This document shows positions 14,101-29,900 of a DNA stretch of 64,000 nucleotides, piece after piece. Under the pieces are notes generated by a model. That model made no database searches and was not told the origin of the DNA. It worked only from the letters and a program-made list of their open reading frames with translations. This DNA is from Siphonodentalium dalli (lineage: Eukaryota > Mollusca > Scaphopoda > Gadilida > Siphonodentaliidae), in NCBI GenBank assembly GCA_032622095.1, contig CP136064.1, positions 112,890,004 through 112,954,003 of the forward strand, written 5' to 3'. The position numbers and the translations under genes were made by a program. Numbering within the stretch: the first letter of the stretch is position 1; each line of letters starts with the position of its first letter.

Positions 14101-14960
14101 AGCTAATTTTTGCGGCATTGTGTTCGTATATGATGCCCCTTTAATATTTAGCCGGGTTTTGGTAAGGTTTTGTGGCGATATTTTACTATGTAGGCCAATA
14201 TGTATGTTTCTGGTTCATACTTTTTTGAATATCTCCGGACTCATTCGACATAATGCAGCAAATGAATAATCGTTTAAAAGAACTAAAAATTCCCCATCGA
14301 ATAATACCAAACACGTCACGATTGGTTAAAGAAATATAAATTCATAGTGCTTTCCCTGTAAACTTGAAAAAAGGAAAGGGCCACCATTTCTACATTTGTC
14401 AACCGATTCACAAAATTCACCCACGATAATACTTAGTACATCCTACAGATACTTCACAACCATTTTGGTTCAAATCGGCGACAAAAAAAAAAAATTGACA
14501 TATTTTGCCCCTCCCCTAGCCCAGAACAAAATTGAGCGGACCTTTGTCAAAATTTCCCGGTTTGGTCTTCTGTCTATGTTTAAGACGCTCACATAGAGCA
14601 AATCCAGCTGTTGTGCTTCGTCTAGGAGAAGATCGGGACACAAGCACTTTCTACACATGGACTTTATTAGTACATTTTTCGATGTGTTATAACTTGGTCA
14701 TTTCTCACCCGATTTACAAAATTCTTTCACGAGTAGCATCAGTACATCGTATAGATACCCGACAGTAAAAATGGTTGGAATCGGTGACAAGAAAAAAATT
14801 GACAAATTTTGCACCCCTCCCCGGGTCAACAAATTGTTTTCGGACCTTGGTAAAAATTTCCCCGATTCGTGCCCTTTCGTTAGTTAACACGATTACGAGA
14901 ACCGAATTCAGCTGCTTGACTTCTTACAGGAGAAAATCTGCGCACAAACTTTTTCCAAAT
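11191..14960 (+). repeat. Second copy of a multi-unit block (higher-order duplication)
   Basis: Units from 11191 onward carry the same order of rare variants as units from position 1 onward. These are a short T-run unit (67 and 11257), a unit with the TGTGCTTCG variant and a long A-run, a unit with CCCGTTTGG lacking one G and with an AAAAAAATTTG run (near 2270 and 13250), then another long A-run unit. The offset is 11,190 bp, nine monomers, and drops to 10,975 bp after the 215-bp deletion. The match breaks at 3986 versus 14961 (T versus G). The block must have been copied as several consecutive units. Confidence 0.8.
12502..13528 (+). repeat. Truncated monomer with 215-bp internal deletion
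   Basis: This unit is 1027 bp long, against 1242 bp for its closest relative at 1312-2553. The junction falls at 12901-12905, inside an AATAT that occurs at both deletion ends; in the intact relative these are 1711-1715 and 1926-1930. The deletion removes the right arm of the 30-bp palindrome and the following block. Five bases of microhomology suggest slippage or microhomology-mediated repair at the hairpin. Confidence 0.95.
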
Positions 14961-17900
14961 GTTTTGTTTAAGGGCCATAACTCTGGTAAACAAGTTAGGA
15001 CACAAACCTAAATGTTTCATTACCACGCATCTTGGCATGGTGCATATACCTACCAAATTTCAATGCTTTATCTTTTAAACTTTCTGAGATATAAGGGTTT
15101 TAAAATATATTAAGAATAATAAATAATAATAGTGAAAAATAAAAAATTGAATAACAATATACTTCCATATTAAAATATGGAAGTATAATAAGGGAATCGC
15201 GCGGAATTGATTGGAATGTCGATAGTATGGTTTATTGACATTTCTGTGTTCAGTTGGAACGTTCTGGTGTGACCCCCACCCATGCCTCGAAATTTGAAGA
15301 CGCGTGTAGAAAAGTCGCCATATATCGGCCAATTTTCGAGATATCGAGCTAATTTTTGCGGCATTGTGTTCGTATATGATGCCCCTTTAATATTTAGCCG
15401 GGTTTTGGTAAGGTTTTGTGGCGATATTTTACTATGTAGGCCAATATGTATGTTTCTGGTTCATACTTTTTTGAATATCTCCGGACTCATTCGACATAAT
15501 GCAGCAAATGAATAATCGTTTAAAAGAACTAAAAATTCCCCATCGAATAATACCAAACACGTCACGATTGGTTAAAGAAATATAAATTCATAGTGCTTTC
15601 CCTGTAAACTTGAAAAAAGGAAAGGGCCACCATTTCTACATTTGTCAACCGATTCACAAAATTCACCCACGATAATACTTAGTACATCCTACAGATACTT
15701 CACAACCATTTTGGTTCAAATCGGCGACAAAAAAAAATTGACATATTTTGCCCCTCCCCTAGCCCAAAACAAAATTGAGCGGACCTTTGTCAAAATTTCC
15801 CGGTTTGGTCTTCTGTCTATGTTTAAGACGCTCACATAGAGCAAATCCAGCTGTTGCGCTTCGTCTAGGAGAAGATCGGGACACAAGCACTTTCTACACA
15901 TGGACTTTATTAGTACATTTTTCGATGTGTTATAACTTGGTCATTTCTCACCCGATTTACAAAATTCTTTCACGAGTAGCATCAGTACATCGTATAGATA
16001 TCCGACAGTAAAAATGGTTGGAATCGGTGACAAGAAAAAAATTGACAAATTTTGCACCCCTCCCCGGGTCAACAAATTGTTTTCGGACCTTGGTAAAAAT
16101 TTCCCCGATTCGTGCCCTTTCGTTAGTTAACACGATTACGAGAACCGAATTCAGCTGCTTGACTTCTTACAGGAGAAAATCTGCGCACAAACTTTTTCCA
16201 AATTTTTTGTTTAAGGGCCATAACTCTGGTAAACAAGTTAGGACACAAACCTAAATGTTTCATTACCACGCATCTTGGCATGGTGCATATACCTACCAAA
16301 TTTCAATGCTTTATCTTTTAAACTTTCTGAGATATAAGGGTTTTAAAATATATTAAGAATAATAAATAATAATAGTGAAAAATAAAAAATTGAATAACAA
16401 TATACTTCCATATTAAAATATGGAAGTATAATAAGGGAATCGCGCGGAATTGATTGGAATGTCGATAGTATGGTTTATTGACATTTCTGTGTTCAGTTGG
16501 AACGTTCTGGTGTGACCCCCACCCATGCCTCGAAATTTGAAGACGCGTGTAGAAAAGTCGCCATATATCGGCCAATTTTCGAGATATCGAGCTAATTTTT
16601 GCGGCATTGTGTTCGTATATGATGCCCCTTTAATATTTAGCCGGGTTTTGGTAAGGTTTTGTGGCGATATTTTACTATGTAGGCCAATATGTATGTTTCT
16701 GGTTCATACTTTTTTGAATATCTCCGGACTCATTCGACATAATGCAGCAAATGAATAATCGTTTAAAAGAACTAAAAATTCCCCATCGAATAATACCAAA
16801 CACGTCACGATTGGTTAAAGAAATATAAATTCATAGTGCTTTCCCTGTAAACTTGAAAAAAGGAAAGGGCCACCATTTCTACATTTGTCAACCGATTCAC
16901 AAAATTCACCCACGATAATACTTAGTACATCCTACAGATACTTCACAACCATTTTGGTTCAAATCGGCGACAAAAAAAAATTGACATATTTTGCCCCTCC
17001 CCTAGCCCAAAACAAAATTGAGCGGACCTTTGTCAAAATTTCCCGGTTTGGTCTTCTGTCTATGTTTAAGACGCTCACATAGAGCAAATCCAGCTGTTGC
17101 GCTTCGTCTAGGAGAAGATCGGGACACAAGCACTTTCTACACATGGACTTTATTAGTACATTTTTCGATGTGTTATAACTTGGTCATTTCTCACCCGATT
17201 TACAAAATTCTTTCACGAGTAGCATCAGTACATCGTATAGATATCCGACAGTAAAAATGGTTGGAATCGGTGACAAGAAAAAAATTGACAAATTTTGCAC
17301 CCCTCCCCGGGTCAACAAATTGTTTTCGGACCTTGGTAAAAATTTCCCCGATTCGTGCCCTTTCGTTAGTTAACACGATTACGAGAACCGAATTCAGCTG
17401 CTTGACTTCTTACAGGAGAAAATCTGCGCACAAACTTTTTCCAAATTTTTTGTTTAAGGGCCATAACTCTGGTAAACAAGTTAGGACACAAACCTAAATG
17501 TTTCATTACCACGCATCTTGGCATGATGCATATACCTACCAAATTTCAATGCTTTATCTTTTAAACTTTCTGAGATATAAGGGTTTTAAAATATATTAAG
17601 AATAATAAATAATAATAGTGAAAAATAAAAAATTGAATAACAATATACTTCCATATTAAAATATGGAAGTATAATAAGGGAATCGCGCGGAATTGATTGG
17701 AATGTCGATAGTATGGTTTATTGACATTTCTGTGTTCAGTTGGAACGTTCTGGTGTGACCCCCACCCATGCCTCGAAATTTGAAGACGCGTGTAGAAAAG
17801 TCGCCATATATCGGCCAATTTTCGAGATATCGAGCTAATTTTTGCGGCATTGTGTTCGTATATGATGCCCCTTTAATATTTAGCCGGGTTTTGGTAAGGT

Positions 17901-20900
17901 TTTGTGGCGATATTTTACTATGTAGGCCAATATGTATGTTTCTGGTTCATACTTTTTTGAATATCTCCGGACTCATTCGACATAATGCAGCAAATGAATA
18001 ATCGTTTAAAAGAACTAAAAATTCCCCATCGAATAATACCAAACACGTCACGATTGGTTAAAGAAATATAAATTCATAGTGCTTTCCCTGTAAACTTGAA
18101 AAAAGGAAAGGGCCACCATTTCTACATTTGTCAACCGATTCACAAAATTCACCCACGATAATACTTAGTACATCCTACAGATACTTCACAACCATTTTGG
18201 TTCAAATCGGCGACAAAAAAAAATTGACATATTTTGCCCCTCCCCTAGCCCAGAACAAAATTGAGCGGACCTTTGTCAAAATTTCCCGGTTTGGTCTTCT
18301 GTCTATGTTTAAGACGCTCACATAGAGCAAATCCAGCTGTTGCGCTTCGTCTAGGAGAAGATCGGGACACAAGCACTTTCTACACATGGACTTTATTAGT
18401 ACATTTTTCGATGTGTTATAACTTGGTCATTTCTCACCCGATTTACAAAATTCTTTCACGAGTAGCATCAGTACATCGTATAGATACCCGACAGTAAAAA
18501 TGGTTGGAATCGGTGACAAGAAAAAAATTGACAAATTTTGCACCCCTCCCCGGGTCAACAAATTGTTTTCGGACCTTGGTAAAAATTTCCCCGATTCGTG
18601 CCCTTTCGTTAGTTAACACGATTACGAGAACCGAATTCAGCTGCTTGACTTCTTACAGGAGAAAATCTGCGCACAAACTTTTTCCAAATTTTTTGTTTAA
18701 GGGCCATAACTCTGGTAAACAAGTTAGGACACAAACCTAAATGTTTCATTACCACGCATCTTGGCATGGTGCATATACCTACCAAATTTCAATGCTTTAT
18801 CTTTTAAACTTTCTGAGATATAAGGGTTTTAAAATATATTAAGAATAATAAATAATAATAGTGAAAAATAAAAAATTGAATAACAATATACTTCCATATT
18901 AAAATATGGAAGTATAATAAGGGAATCGCGCGGAATTGATTGGAATGTCGATAGTATGGTTTATTGACATTTCTGTGTTCAGTTGGAACGTTCTGGTGTG
19001 ACCCCCACCCATGCCTCGAAATTTGAAGACGCGTGTAGAAAAGTCGCCATATATCGGCCAATTTTCGAGATATCGAGCTAATTTTTGCGGCATTGTGTTC
19101 GTATATGATGCCCCTTTAATATTTAGCCGGGTTTTGGTAAGGTTTTGTGGCGATATTTTACTATGTAGGCCAATATGTATGTTTCTGGTTCATACTTTTT
19201 TGAATATCTCCGGACTCATTCGACATAATGCAGCAAATGAATAATCGTTTAAAAGAACTAAAAATTCCCCATCGAATAATACCAAACACGTCACGATTGG
19301 TTAAAGAAATATAAATTCATAGTGCTTTCCCTGTAAACTTGAAAAAAGGAAAGGGCCACCATTTCTACATTTGTCAACCGATTCACAAAATTCACCCACG
19401 ATAATACTTAGTACATCCTACAGATACTTCACAACCATTTTGGTTCAAATCGGCGACAAAAAAAAATTGACATATTTTGCCCCTCCCCTAGCCCAGAACA
19501 AAATTGAGCGGACCTTTGTCAAAATTTCCCGGTTTGGTCTTCTGTCTATGTTTAAGACGCTCACATAGAGCAAATCCAGCTGTTGCGCTTCGTCTAGGAG
19601 AAGATCGGGACACAAGCACTTTCTACACATGGACTTTATTAGTACATTTTTCGATGTGTTATAACTTGGTCATTTCTCACCCGATTTACAAAATTCTTTC
19701 ACGAGTAGCATCAGTACATCGTATAGATATCCGACAGTAAAAATGGTTGGAATCGGTGACAAGAAAAAAATTGACAAATTTTGCACCCCTCCCCGGGTCA
19801 ACAAATTGTTTTCGGACCTTGGTAAAAATTTCCCCGATTCGTGCCCTTTCGTTAGTTAACACGATTACGAGAACCGAATTCAGCTGCTTGACTTCTTACA
19901 GGAGAAAATCTGCGCACAAACTTTTTCCAAATTTTTTGTTTAAGGGCCATAACTCTGGTAAACAAGTTAGGACACAACCCTAAATGTTTCATTACCACGC
20001 ATCTTGGCATGGTGCATATACCTACCAAATTTCAATGCTTTATCTTTTAAACTTTCTGAGATATAAGGGTTTTAAAATATATTAAGAATAATAAATAATA
20101 ATAGTGAAAAATAAAAAATTGAATAACAATATACTTCCATATTAAAATATGGAAGTATAATAAGGGAATCGCGCGGAATTGATTGGAATGTCGATAGTAT
20201 GGTTTATTGACATTTCTGTGTTCAGTTGGAACGTTCTGGTGTGACCCCCACCCATGCCTCGAAATTTGAAGACGCGTGTAGAAAAGTCGCCATATATCGG
20301 CCAATTTTCGAGATATCGAGCTAATTTTTGCGGCATTGTGTTCGTATATGATGCCCCTTTAATATTTAGCCGGGTTTTGGTAAGGTTTTGTGGCGATATT
20401 TTACTATGTAGGCCAATATGTATGTTTCTGGTTCATACTTTTTTGAATATCTCCGGACTCATTCGACATAATGCAGCAAATGAATAATCGTTTAAAAGAA
20501 CTAAAAATTCCCCATCGAATAATACCAAACACGTCACGATTGGTTAAAGAAATATAAATTCATAGTGCTTTCCCTGTAAACTTGAAAAAAGGAAAGGGCC
20601 ACCATTTCTACATTTGTCAACCGATTCACAAAATTCACCCACGATAATACTTAGTACATCCTACAGATACTTCACAACCATTTTGGTTCAAATCGGCGAC
20701 AAAAAAAAATTGACATATTTTGCCCCTCCCCTAGCCCAGAACAAAATTGAGCGGACCTTTGTCAAAATTTCCCGGTTTGGTCTTCTGTCTATGTTTAAGA
20801 CGCTCACATAGAGCAAATCCAGCTGTTGCGCTTCGTCTAGGAGAAGATCGGGACACAAGCACTTTCTACACATGGACTTTATTAGTACATTTTTCGATGT

Positions 20901-23900
20901 GTTATAACTTGGTCATTTCTCACCCGATTTACAAAATTCTTTCACGAGTAGCATCAGTACATCGTATAGATACCCGACAGTAAAAATGGTTGGAATCGGT
21001 GACAAGAAAAAAATTGACAAATTTTGCACCCCTCCCCGGGTCAACAAATTGTTTTCGGACCTTGGTAAAAATTTCCCCGATTCGTGCCCTTTCGTTAGTT
21101 AACACGATTACGAGAACCGAATTCAGCTGCTTGACTTTTTACAGGAGAAAATCTGCGCACAAACTTTTTCCAAATTTTTTGTTTAAGGGCCATAACTCTG
21201 GTAAACAAGTTAGGACACAAACCTAAATGTTTCATTACCACGCATCTTGGCATGGTGCATATACCTACCAAATTTCAATGCTTTATCTTTTAAACTTTCT
21301 GAGATATAAGGGTTTTAAAATATATTAAGAATAATAAATAATAATAGTGAAAAATAAAAAATTGAATAACAATATACTTCCATATTAAAATATGGAAGTA
21401 TAATAAGGGAATCGCGCGGAATTGATTGGAATGTCGATAGTATGGTTTATTGACATTTCTGTGTTCAGTTGGAACGTTCTGGTGTGACCCCCACCCATGC
21501 CTCGAAATTTGAAGACGCGTGTAGAAAAGTCGCCATATATCGGCCAATTTTCGAGATATCGAGCTAATTTTTGCGGCATTGTGTTCGTATATGATGCCCC
21601 TTTAATATTTAGCCGGGTTTTGGTAAGGTTTTGTGGCGATATTTTACTATGTAGGCCAATATGTATGTTTCTGGTTCATACTTTTTTGAATATCTCCGGA
21701 CTCATTCGACATAATGCAGCAAATGAATAATCGTTTAAAAGAACTAAAAATTCCCCATCGAATAATACCAAACACGTCACGATTGGTTAAAGAAATATAA
21801 ATTCATAGTGCTTTCCCTGTAAACTTGAAAAAAGGAAAGGGCCACCATTTCTACATTTGTCAACCGATTCACAAAATTCACCCACGATAATACTTAGTAC
21901 ATCCTACAGATACTTCACAACCATTTTGGTTCAAATCGGCGACAAAAAAAAATTGACATATTTTGCCCCTCCCCTAGCCCAGAACAAAATTGAGCGGACC
22001 TTTGTCAAAATTTCCCGGTTTGGTCTTCTGTCTATGTTTAAGACGCTCACATAGAGCAAATCCAGCTGTTGCGCTTCGTCTAGGAGAAGATCGGGACACA
22101 AGCACTTTCTACACATGGACTTTATTAGTACATTTTTCGATGTGTTATAACTTGGTCATTTCTCACCCGATTTACAAAATTCTTTCACGAGTAGCATCAG
22201 TACATCGTATAGATACCCGACAGTAAAAATGGTTGGAATCGGTGACAAGAAAAAAATTGACAAATTTTGCACCCCTCCCCGGGTCAACAAATTGTTTTCG
22301 GACCTTGGTAAAAATTTCCCCGATTCGTGCCCTTTCGTTAGTTAACACGATTACGAGAACCGAATTCAGCTGCTTGACTTCTTACAGGAGAAAATCTGCG
22401 CACAAACTTTTTCCAAATTTTTTGTTTAAGGGCCATAACTCTGGTAAACAAGTTAGGACACAAACCTAAATGTTTCATTACCACGCATCTTGGCATGATG
22501 CATATACCTACCAAATTTCAATGCTTTATCCTTTAAACTTTCTGAGATATAAGGGTTTTAAAATATATTAAGAATAATAAATAATAATAGTGAAAAATAA
22601 AAAATTGAATAACAATATACTTCCATATTAAAATATGGAAGTATAATAAGGGAATCGCGCGGAATTGATTGGAATGTCGATAGTATGGTTTATTGACATT
22701 TCTGTGTTCAGTTGGAACGTTCTGGTGTGACCCCCACCCATGCCTCGAAATTTGAAGACGCGTGTAGAAAAGTCGCCATATATCGGCCAATTTTCGAGAT
22801 ATCGAGCTAATTTTTGCGGCATTGTGTTCGTATATGATGCCCCTTTAATATTTAGCCGGGTTTTGGTAAGGTTTTGTGGCGATATTTTACTATGTAGGCC
22901 AATATGTATGTTTCTGGTTCATACTTTTTTGAATATCTCCGGACTCATTCGACATAATGCAGCAAATGAATAATCGTTTAAAAGAACTAAAAATTCCCCA
23001 TCGAATAATACCAAACACGTCACGATTGGTTAAAGAAATATAAATTCATAGTGCTTTCCCTGTAAACTTGAAAAAAGGAAAGGGCCACCATTTCTACATT
23101 TGTCAACCGATTCACAAAATTCACCCACGATAATACTTAGTACATCCTACAGATACTTCACAACCATTTTGGTTCAAATCGGCGACAAAAAAAAATTGAC
23201 ATATTTTGCCCCTCCCCTAGCCCAGAACAAAATTGAGCGGACCTTTGTCAAAATTTCCCGGTTTGGTCTTCTGTCTATGTTTAAGACGCTCACATAGAGC
23301 AAATCCAGCTGTTGCGCTTCGTCTAGGAGAAGATCGGGACACAAGCACTTTCTACACATGGACTTTATTAGTACATTTTTCGATGTGTTATAACTTGGTC
23401 ATTTCTCACCCGATTTACAAAATTCTTTCACGAGTAGCATCAGTACATCGTATAGATACCCGACAGTAAAAATGGTTGGAATCGGTGACAAGAAAAAAAT
23501 TGACAAATTTTGCACCCCTCCCCGGGTCAACAAATTGTTTTCGGACCTTGGTAAAAATTTCCCCGATTCGTGCCCTTTCGTTAGTTAACACGATTACGAG
23601 AACCGAATTCAGCTGCTTGACTTCTTACAGGAGAAAATCTGCGCACAAACTTTTTCCAAATTTTTTGTTTAAGGGCCATAACTCTGGTAAACAAGTTAGG
23701 ACACAAACCTAAATGTTTCATTACCACGCATCTTGGCATGGTGCATATACCTACCAAATTCCAATGCTTTATCTTTTAAACTTTCTGAGATATAAGGGTT
23801 TTAAAATATATTAAGAATAATAAATAATAATAGTGAAAAATAAAAAATTGAATAACAATATACTTCCATATTAAAATATGGAAGTATAATAAGGGAATCG

Positions 23901-26900
23901 CGCGGAATTGATTGGAATGTCGATAGTATGGTTTATTGACATTTCTGTGTTCAGTTGGAACGTTCTGGTGTGACCCCCACCCATGCCTCGAAATTTGAAG
24001 ACGCGTGTAGAAAAGTCGCCATATATCGGCCAATTTTCGAGATATCGAGCTAATTTTTGCGGCATTGTGTTCGTATATGATGCCCCTTTAATATTTAGCC
24101 GGGTTTTGGTAAGGTTTTGTGGCGATATTTTACTATGTAGGCCAATATGTATGTTTCTGGTTCATACTTTTTTGAATATCTCCGGACTCATTCGACATAA
24201 TGCAGCAAATGAATAATCGTTTAAAAGAACTAAAAATTCCCCATCGAATAATACCAAACACGTCACGATTGGTTAAAGAAATATAAATTCATAGTGCTTT
24301 CCCTGTAAACTTGAAAAAAGGAAAGGGCCACCATTTCTACATTTGTCAACCGATTCACAAAATTCACCCACGATAATACTTAGTACATCCTACAGATACT
24401 TCACAACCATTTTGGTTCAAATCGGCGACAAAAAAAAATTGACATATTTTGCCCCTCCCCTAGCCCAGAACAAAATTGAGCGGACCTTTGTCAAAATTTC
24501 CCGGTTTGGTCTTCTGTCTATGTTTAAGACGCTCACATAGAGCAAATCCAGCTGTTGCGCTTCGTCTAGGAGAAGATCGGGACACAAGCACTTTCTACAC
24601 ATGGACTTTATTAGTACATTTTTCGATGTGTTATAACTTGGTCATTTCTCACCCGATTTACAAAATTCTTTCACGAGTAGCATCAGTACATCGTATAGAT
24701 ACCCGACAGTAAAAATGGTTGGAATCGGTGACAAGAAAAAAATTGACAAATTTTGCACCCCTCCCCGGGTCAACAAATTGTTTTCGGACCTTGGTAAAAA
24801 TTTCCCCGATTCGTGCCCTTTCGTTAGTTAACACGATTACGAGAACCGAATTCAGCTGCTTGACTTCTTACAGGAGAAAATCTGCGCACAAACTTTTTCC
24901 AAATTTTTTGTTTAAGGGCCATAACTCTGGTAAACAAGTTAGGACACAAACCTAAATGTTTCATTACCACGCATCTTGGCATGGTGCATATACCTACCAA
25001 ATTCCAATGCTTTATCTTTTAAACTTTCTGAGATATAAGGGTTTTAAAATATATTAAGAATAATAAATAATAATAGTGAAAAATAAAAAATTGAATAACA
25101 ATATACTTCCATATTAAAATATGGAAGTATAATAAGGGAATCGCGCGGAATTGATTGGAATGTCGATAGTATGGTTTATTGACATTTCTGTGTTCAGTTG
25201 GAACGTTCTGGTGTGACCCCCACCCATGCCTCGAAATTTGAAGACGCGTGTAGAAAAGTCGCCATATATCGGCCAATTTTCGAGATATCGAGCTAATTTT
25301 TGCGGCATTGTGTTCGTATATGATGCCCCTTTAATATTTAGCCGGGTTTTGGTAAGGTTTTGTGGCGATATTTTACTATGTAGGCCAATATGTATGTTTC
25401 TGGTTCATACTTTTTTGAATATCTCCGGACTCATTCGACATAATGCAGCAAATGAATAATCGTTTAAAAGAACTAAAAATTCCCCATCGAATAATACCAA
25501 ACACGTCACGATTGGTTAAAGAAATATAAATTCATAGTGCTTTCCCTGTAAACTTGAAAAAAGGAAAGGGCCACCATTTCTACATTTGTCAACCGATTCA
25601 CAAAATTCACCCACGATAATACTTAGTACATCCTACAGATACTTCACAACCATTTTGGTTCAAATCGGCGACAAAAAAAAATTGACATATTTTGCCCCTC
25701 CCCTAGCCCAGAACAAAATTGAGCGGACCTTTGTCAAAATTTCCCGGTTTGGTCTTCTGTCTATGTTTAAGACGCTCACATAGAGCAAATCCAGCTGTTG
25801 CGCTTCGTCTAGGAGAAGATCGGGACACAAGCACTTTCTACACATGGACTTTATTAGTACATTTTTCGATGTGTTATAACTTGGTCATTTCTCACCCGAT
25901 TTACAAAATTCTTTCACGAGTAGCATCAGTACATCGTATAGATACCCGACAGTAAAAATGGTTGGAATCGGTGACAAGAAAAAAATTGACAAATTTTGCA
26001 CCCCTCCCCGGGTCAACAAATTGTTTTCGGACCTTGGTAAAAATTTCCCCGATTCGTGCCCTTTCGTTAGTTAACACGATTACGAGAACCGAATTCAGCT
26101 GCTTGACTTCTTACAGGAGAAAATCTGCGCACAAACTTTTTCCAAATTTTTTGTTTAAGGGCCATAACTCTGGTAAACAAGTTAGGACACAAACCTAAAT
26201 GTTTCATTACCACGCATCTTGGCATGGTGCATATACCTACCAAATTTCAATGCTTTATCTTTTAAACTTTCTGAGATATAAGGGTTTTAAAATATATTAA
26301 GAATAATAAATAATAATAGTGAAAAATAAAATATTGAATAACAATATACTTCCATATTAAAATATGGAAGTATAATAAGGGAATCGCGCGGAATTGATTG
26401 GAATGTCGATAGTATGGTTTATTGACATTTCTGTGTTCAGTTGGAACGTTCTGGTGTGACCCCCACCCATGCCTCGAAATTTGAAGACGCGTGTAGAAAA
26501 GTCGCCATATATCGGCCAATTTTCGAGATATCGAGCTAATTTTTGCGGCATTGTGTTCGTATATGATGCCCCTTTAATATTTAGCCGGGTTTTGGTAAGG
26601 TTTTGCGGCGATATTTTACTATGTAGGCCAATATGTATGTTTCTGGTTCATACTTTTTTGAATATCTCCGGACTCATTCGACATAATGCAGCAAATGAAT
26701 AATCGTTTAAAAGAACTAAAAATTCCCCATCGAATGATACCAAACACGTCACGATTGGTTAAAGAAATATAAATTCATAGTGCTTTCCCTGTAAACTTGA
26801 AAAAAGGAAAGGGCCACCATTTCTACATTTGTCAACCGATTCACAAAATTCACCCACGATAATACTTAGTACATCCTACAGATACTTCACAACCATTTTG

Positions 26901-29900
26901 GTTCAAATCGGCGACAAAAAAAAATTGACATATTTTGCCCCTCCCCTAGCCCAGAACAAAATTGAGCGGACCTTTGTCAAAATTTCCCGGTTTGGTCTTC
27001 TGTCTATGTTTAAGACGCTCACATAGAGCAAATCCAGCTGTTGCGCTTCGTCTAGGAGAAGATCGGGACACAAGCACTTTCTACACATGGACTTTATTAG
27101 TACATTTTTCGATGTGTTATAACTTGGTCATTTCTCACCCGATTTACAAAATTCTTTCACGAGTAGCATCAGTACATCGTATAGATACCCGACAGTAAAA
27201 ATGGTTGGAATCGGTGACAAGAAAAAAATTGACAAATTTTGCACCCCTCCCCGGGTCAACAAATTGTTTTCGGACCTTGGTAAAAATTTCCCCGATTCGT
27301 GCCCTTTCGTTAGTTAACACGATTACGAGAACCGAATTCAGCTGCTTGACTTCTTACAGGAGAAAATCTGCGCACAAACTTTTTCCAAATTTTTTGTTTA
27401 AGGGCCATAACTCTGGTAAACAAGTTAGGACACAAACCTAAATGTTTCATTACCACGCATCTTGGCATGGTGCATATACCTACCAAATTTCAATGCTTTA
27501 TCTTTTAAACTTTCTGAGATATAAGGGTTTTAAAATATATTAAGAATAATAAATAATAATAGTGAAAAATAAAAAATTGAATAACAATATACTTCCATAT
27601 TAAAATATGGAAGTATAATAAGGGAATCGCGCGGAATTGATTGGAATGTCGATAGTATGGTTTATTGACATTTCTGTGTTCAGTTGGAACGTTCTGGTGT
27701 GACCCCCACCCATGCCTCGAAATTTGAAGACGCGTGTAGAAAAGTCGCCATATATCGGCCAATTTTCGAGATATCGAGCTAATTTTTGCGGCATTGTGTT
27801 CGTATATGATGCCCCTTTAATATTTAGCCGGGTTTTGGTAAGGTTTTGTGGCGATATTTTACTATGTAGGCCAATATGTATGTTTCTGGTTCATACTTTT
27901 TTGAATATCTCCGGACTCATTCGACATAATGCAGCAAATGAATAATCGTTTAAAAGAACTAAAAATTCCCCATCGAATGATACCAAACACGTCACGATTG
28001 GTTAAAGAAATATAAATTCATAGTGCTTTCCCTGTAAACTTGAAAAAAGGAAAGGGCCACCATTTCTACATTTGTCAACCGATTCACAAAATTCACCCAC
28101 GATAATACTTAGTACATCCTACAGATACTTCACAACCATTTTGGTTCAAATCGGCGACAAAAAAAAATTGACATATTTTGCCCCTCCCCTAGCCCAGAAC
28201 AAAATTGAGCGGACCTTTGTCAAAATTTCCCGGTTTGGTCTTCTGTCTATGTTTAAGACGCTCACATAGAGCAAATCCAGCTGTTGCGCTTCGTCTAGGA
28301 GAAGATCGGGACACAAGCACTTTCTACACATGGACTTTATTAGTACATTTTTCGATGTGTTATAACTTGGTCATTTCTCACCCGATTTACAAAATTCTTT
28401 CACGAGTAGCATCAGTACATCGTATAGATACCCGACAGTAAAAATGGTTGGAATCGGTGACAAGAAAAAAATTGACAAATTTTGCACCCCTCCCCGGGTC
28501 AACAAATTGTTTTCGGACCTTGGTAAAAATTTCCCCGATTCGTGCCCTTTCGTTAGTTAACACGATTACGAGAACCGAATTCAGCTGCTTGACTTCTTAC
28601 AGGAGAAAATCTGCGCACAAACTTTTTCCAAATTTTTTGTTTAAGGGCCATAACTCTGGTAAACAAGTTAGGACACAAACCTAAATGTTTCATTACCACG
28701 CATCTTGGCATGGTGCATATACCTACCAAATTTCAATGCTTTATCTTTTAAACTTTCTGAGATATAAGGGTTTTAAAATATATTAAGAATAATAAATAAT
28801 AATAGTGAAAAATAAAATATTGAATAACAATATACTTCCATATTAAAATATGGAAGTATAATAAGGGAATCGCGCGGAATTGATTGGAATGTCGATAGTA
28901 TGGTTTATTGACATTTCTGTGTTCAGTTGGAACGTTCTGGTGTGACCCCCACCCATGCCTCGAAATTTGAAGACGCGTGTAGAAAAGTCGCCATATATCG
29001 GCCAATTTTCGAGATATCGAGCTAATTTTTGCGGCATTGTGTTCGTATATGATGCCCCTTTAATATTTAGCCGGGTTTTGGTAAGGTTTTGCGGCGATAT
29101 TTTACTATGTAGGCCAATATGTATGTTTCTGGTTCATACTTTTTTGAATATCTCCGGACTCATTCGACATAATGCAGCAAATGAATAATCGTTTAAAAGA
29201 ACTAAAAATTCCCCATCGAATGATACCAAACACGTCACGATTGGTTAAAGAAATATAAATTCATAGTGCTTTCCCTGTAAACTTGAAAAAAGGAAAGGGC
29301 CACCATTTCTACATTTGTCAACCGATTCACAAAATTCACCCACGATAATACTTAGTACATCCTACAGATACTTCACAACCATTTTGGTTCAAATCGGCGA
29401 CAAAAAAAAATTGACATATTTTGCCCCTCCCCTAGCCCAGAACAAAATTGAGCGGACCTTTGTCAAAATTTCCCGGTTTGGTCTTCTGTCTATGTTTAAG
29501 ACGCTCACATAGAGCAAATCCAGCTGTTGCGCTTCGTCTAGGAGAAGATCGGGACACAAGCACTTTCTACACATGGACTTTATTAGTACATTTTTCGATG
29601 TGTTATAACTTGGTCATTTCTCACCCGATTTACAAAATTCTTTCACGAGTAGCATCAGTACATCGTATAGATACCCGACAGTAAAAATGGTTGGAATCGG
29701 TGACAAGAAAAAAATTGACAAATTTTGCACCCCTCCCCGGGTCAACAAATTGTTTTCGGACCTTGGTAAAAATTTCCCCGATTCGTGCCCTTTCGTTAGT
29801 TAACACGATTACGAGAACCGAATTCAGCTGCTTGACTTCTTACAGGAGAAAATCTGCGCACAAACTTTTTCCAAATTTTTTGTTTAAGGGCCATAACTCT

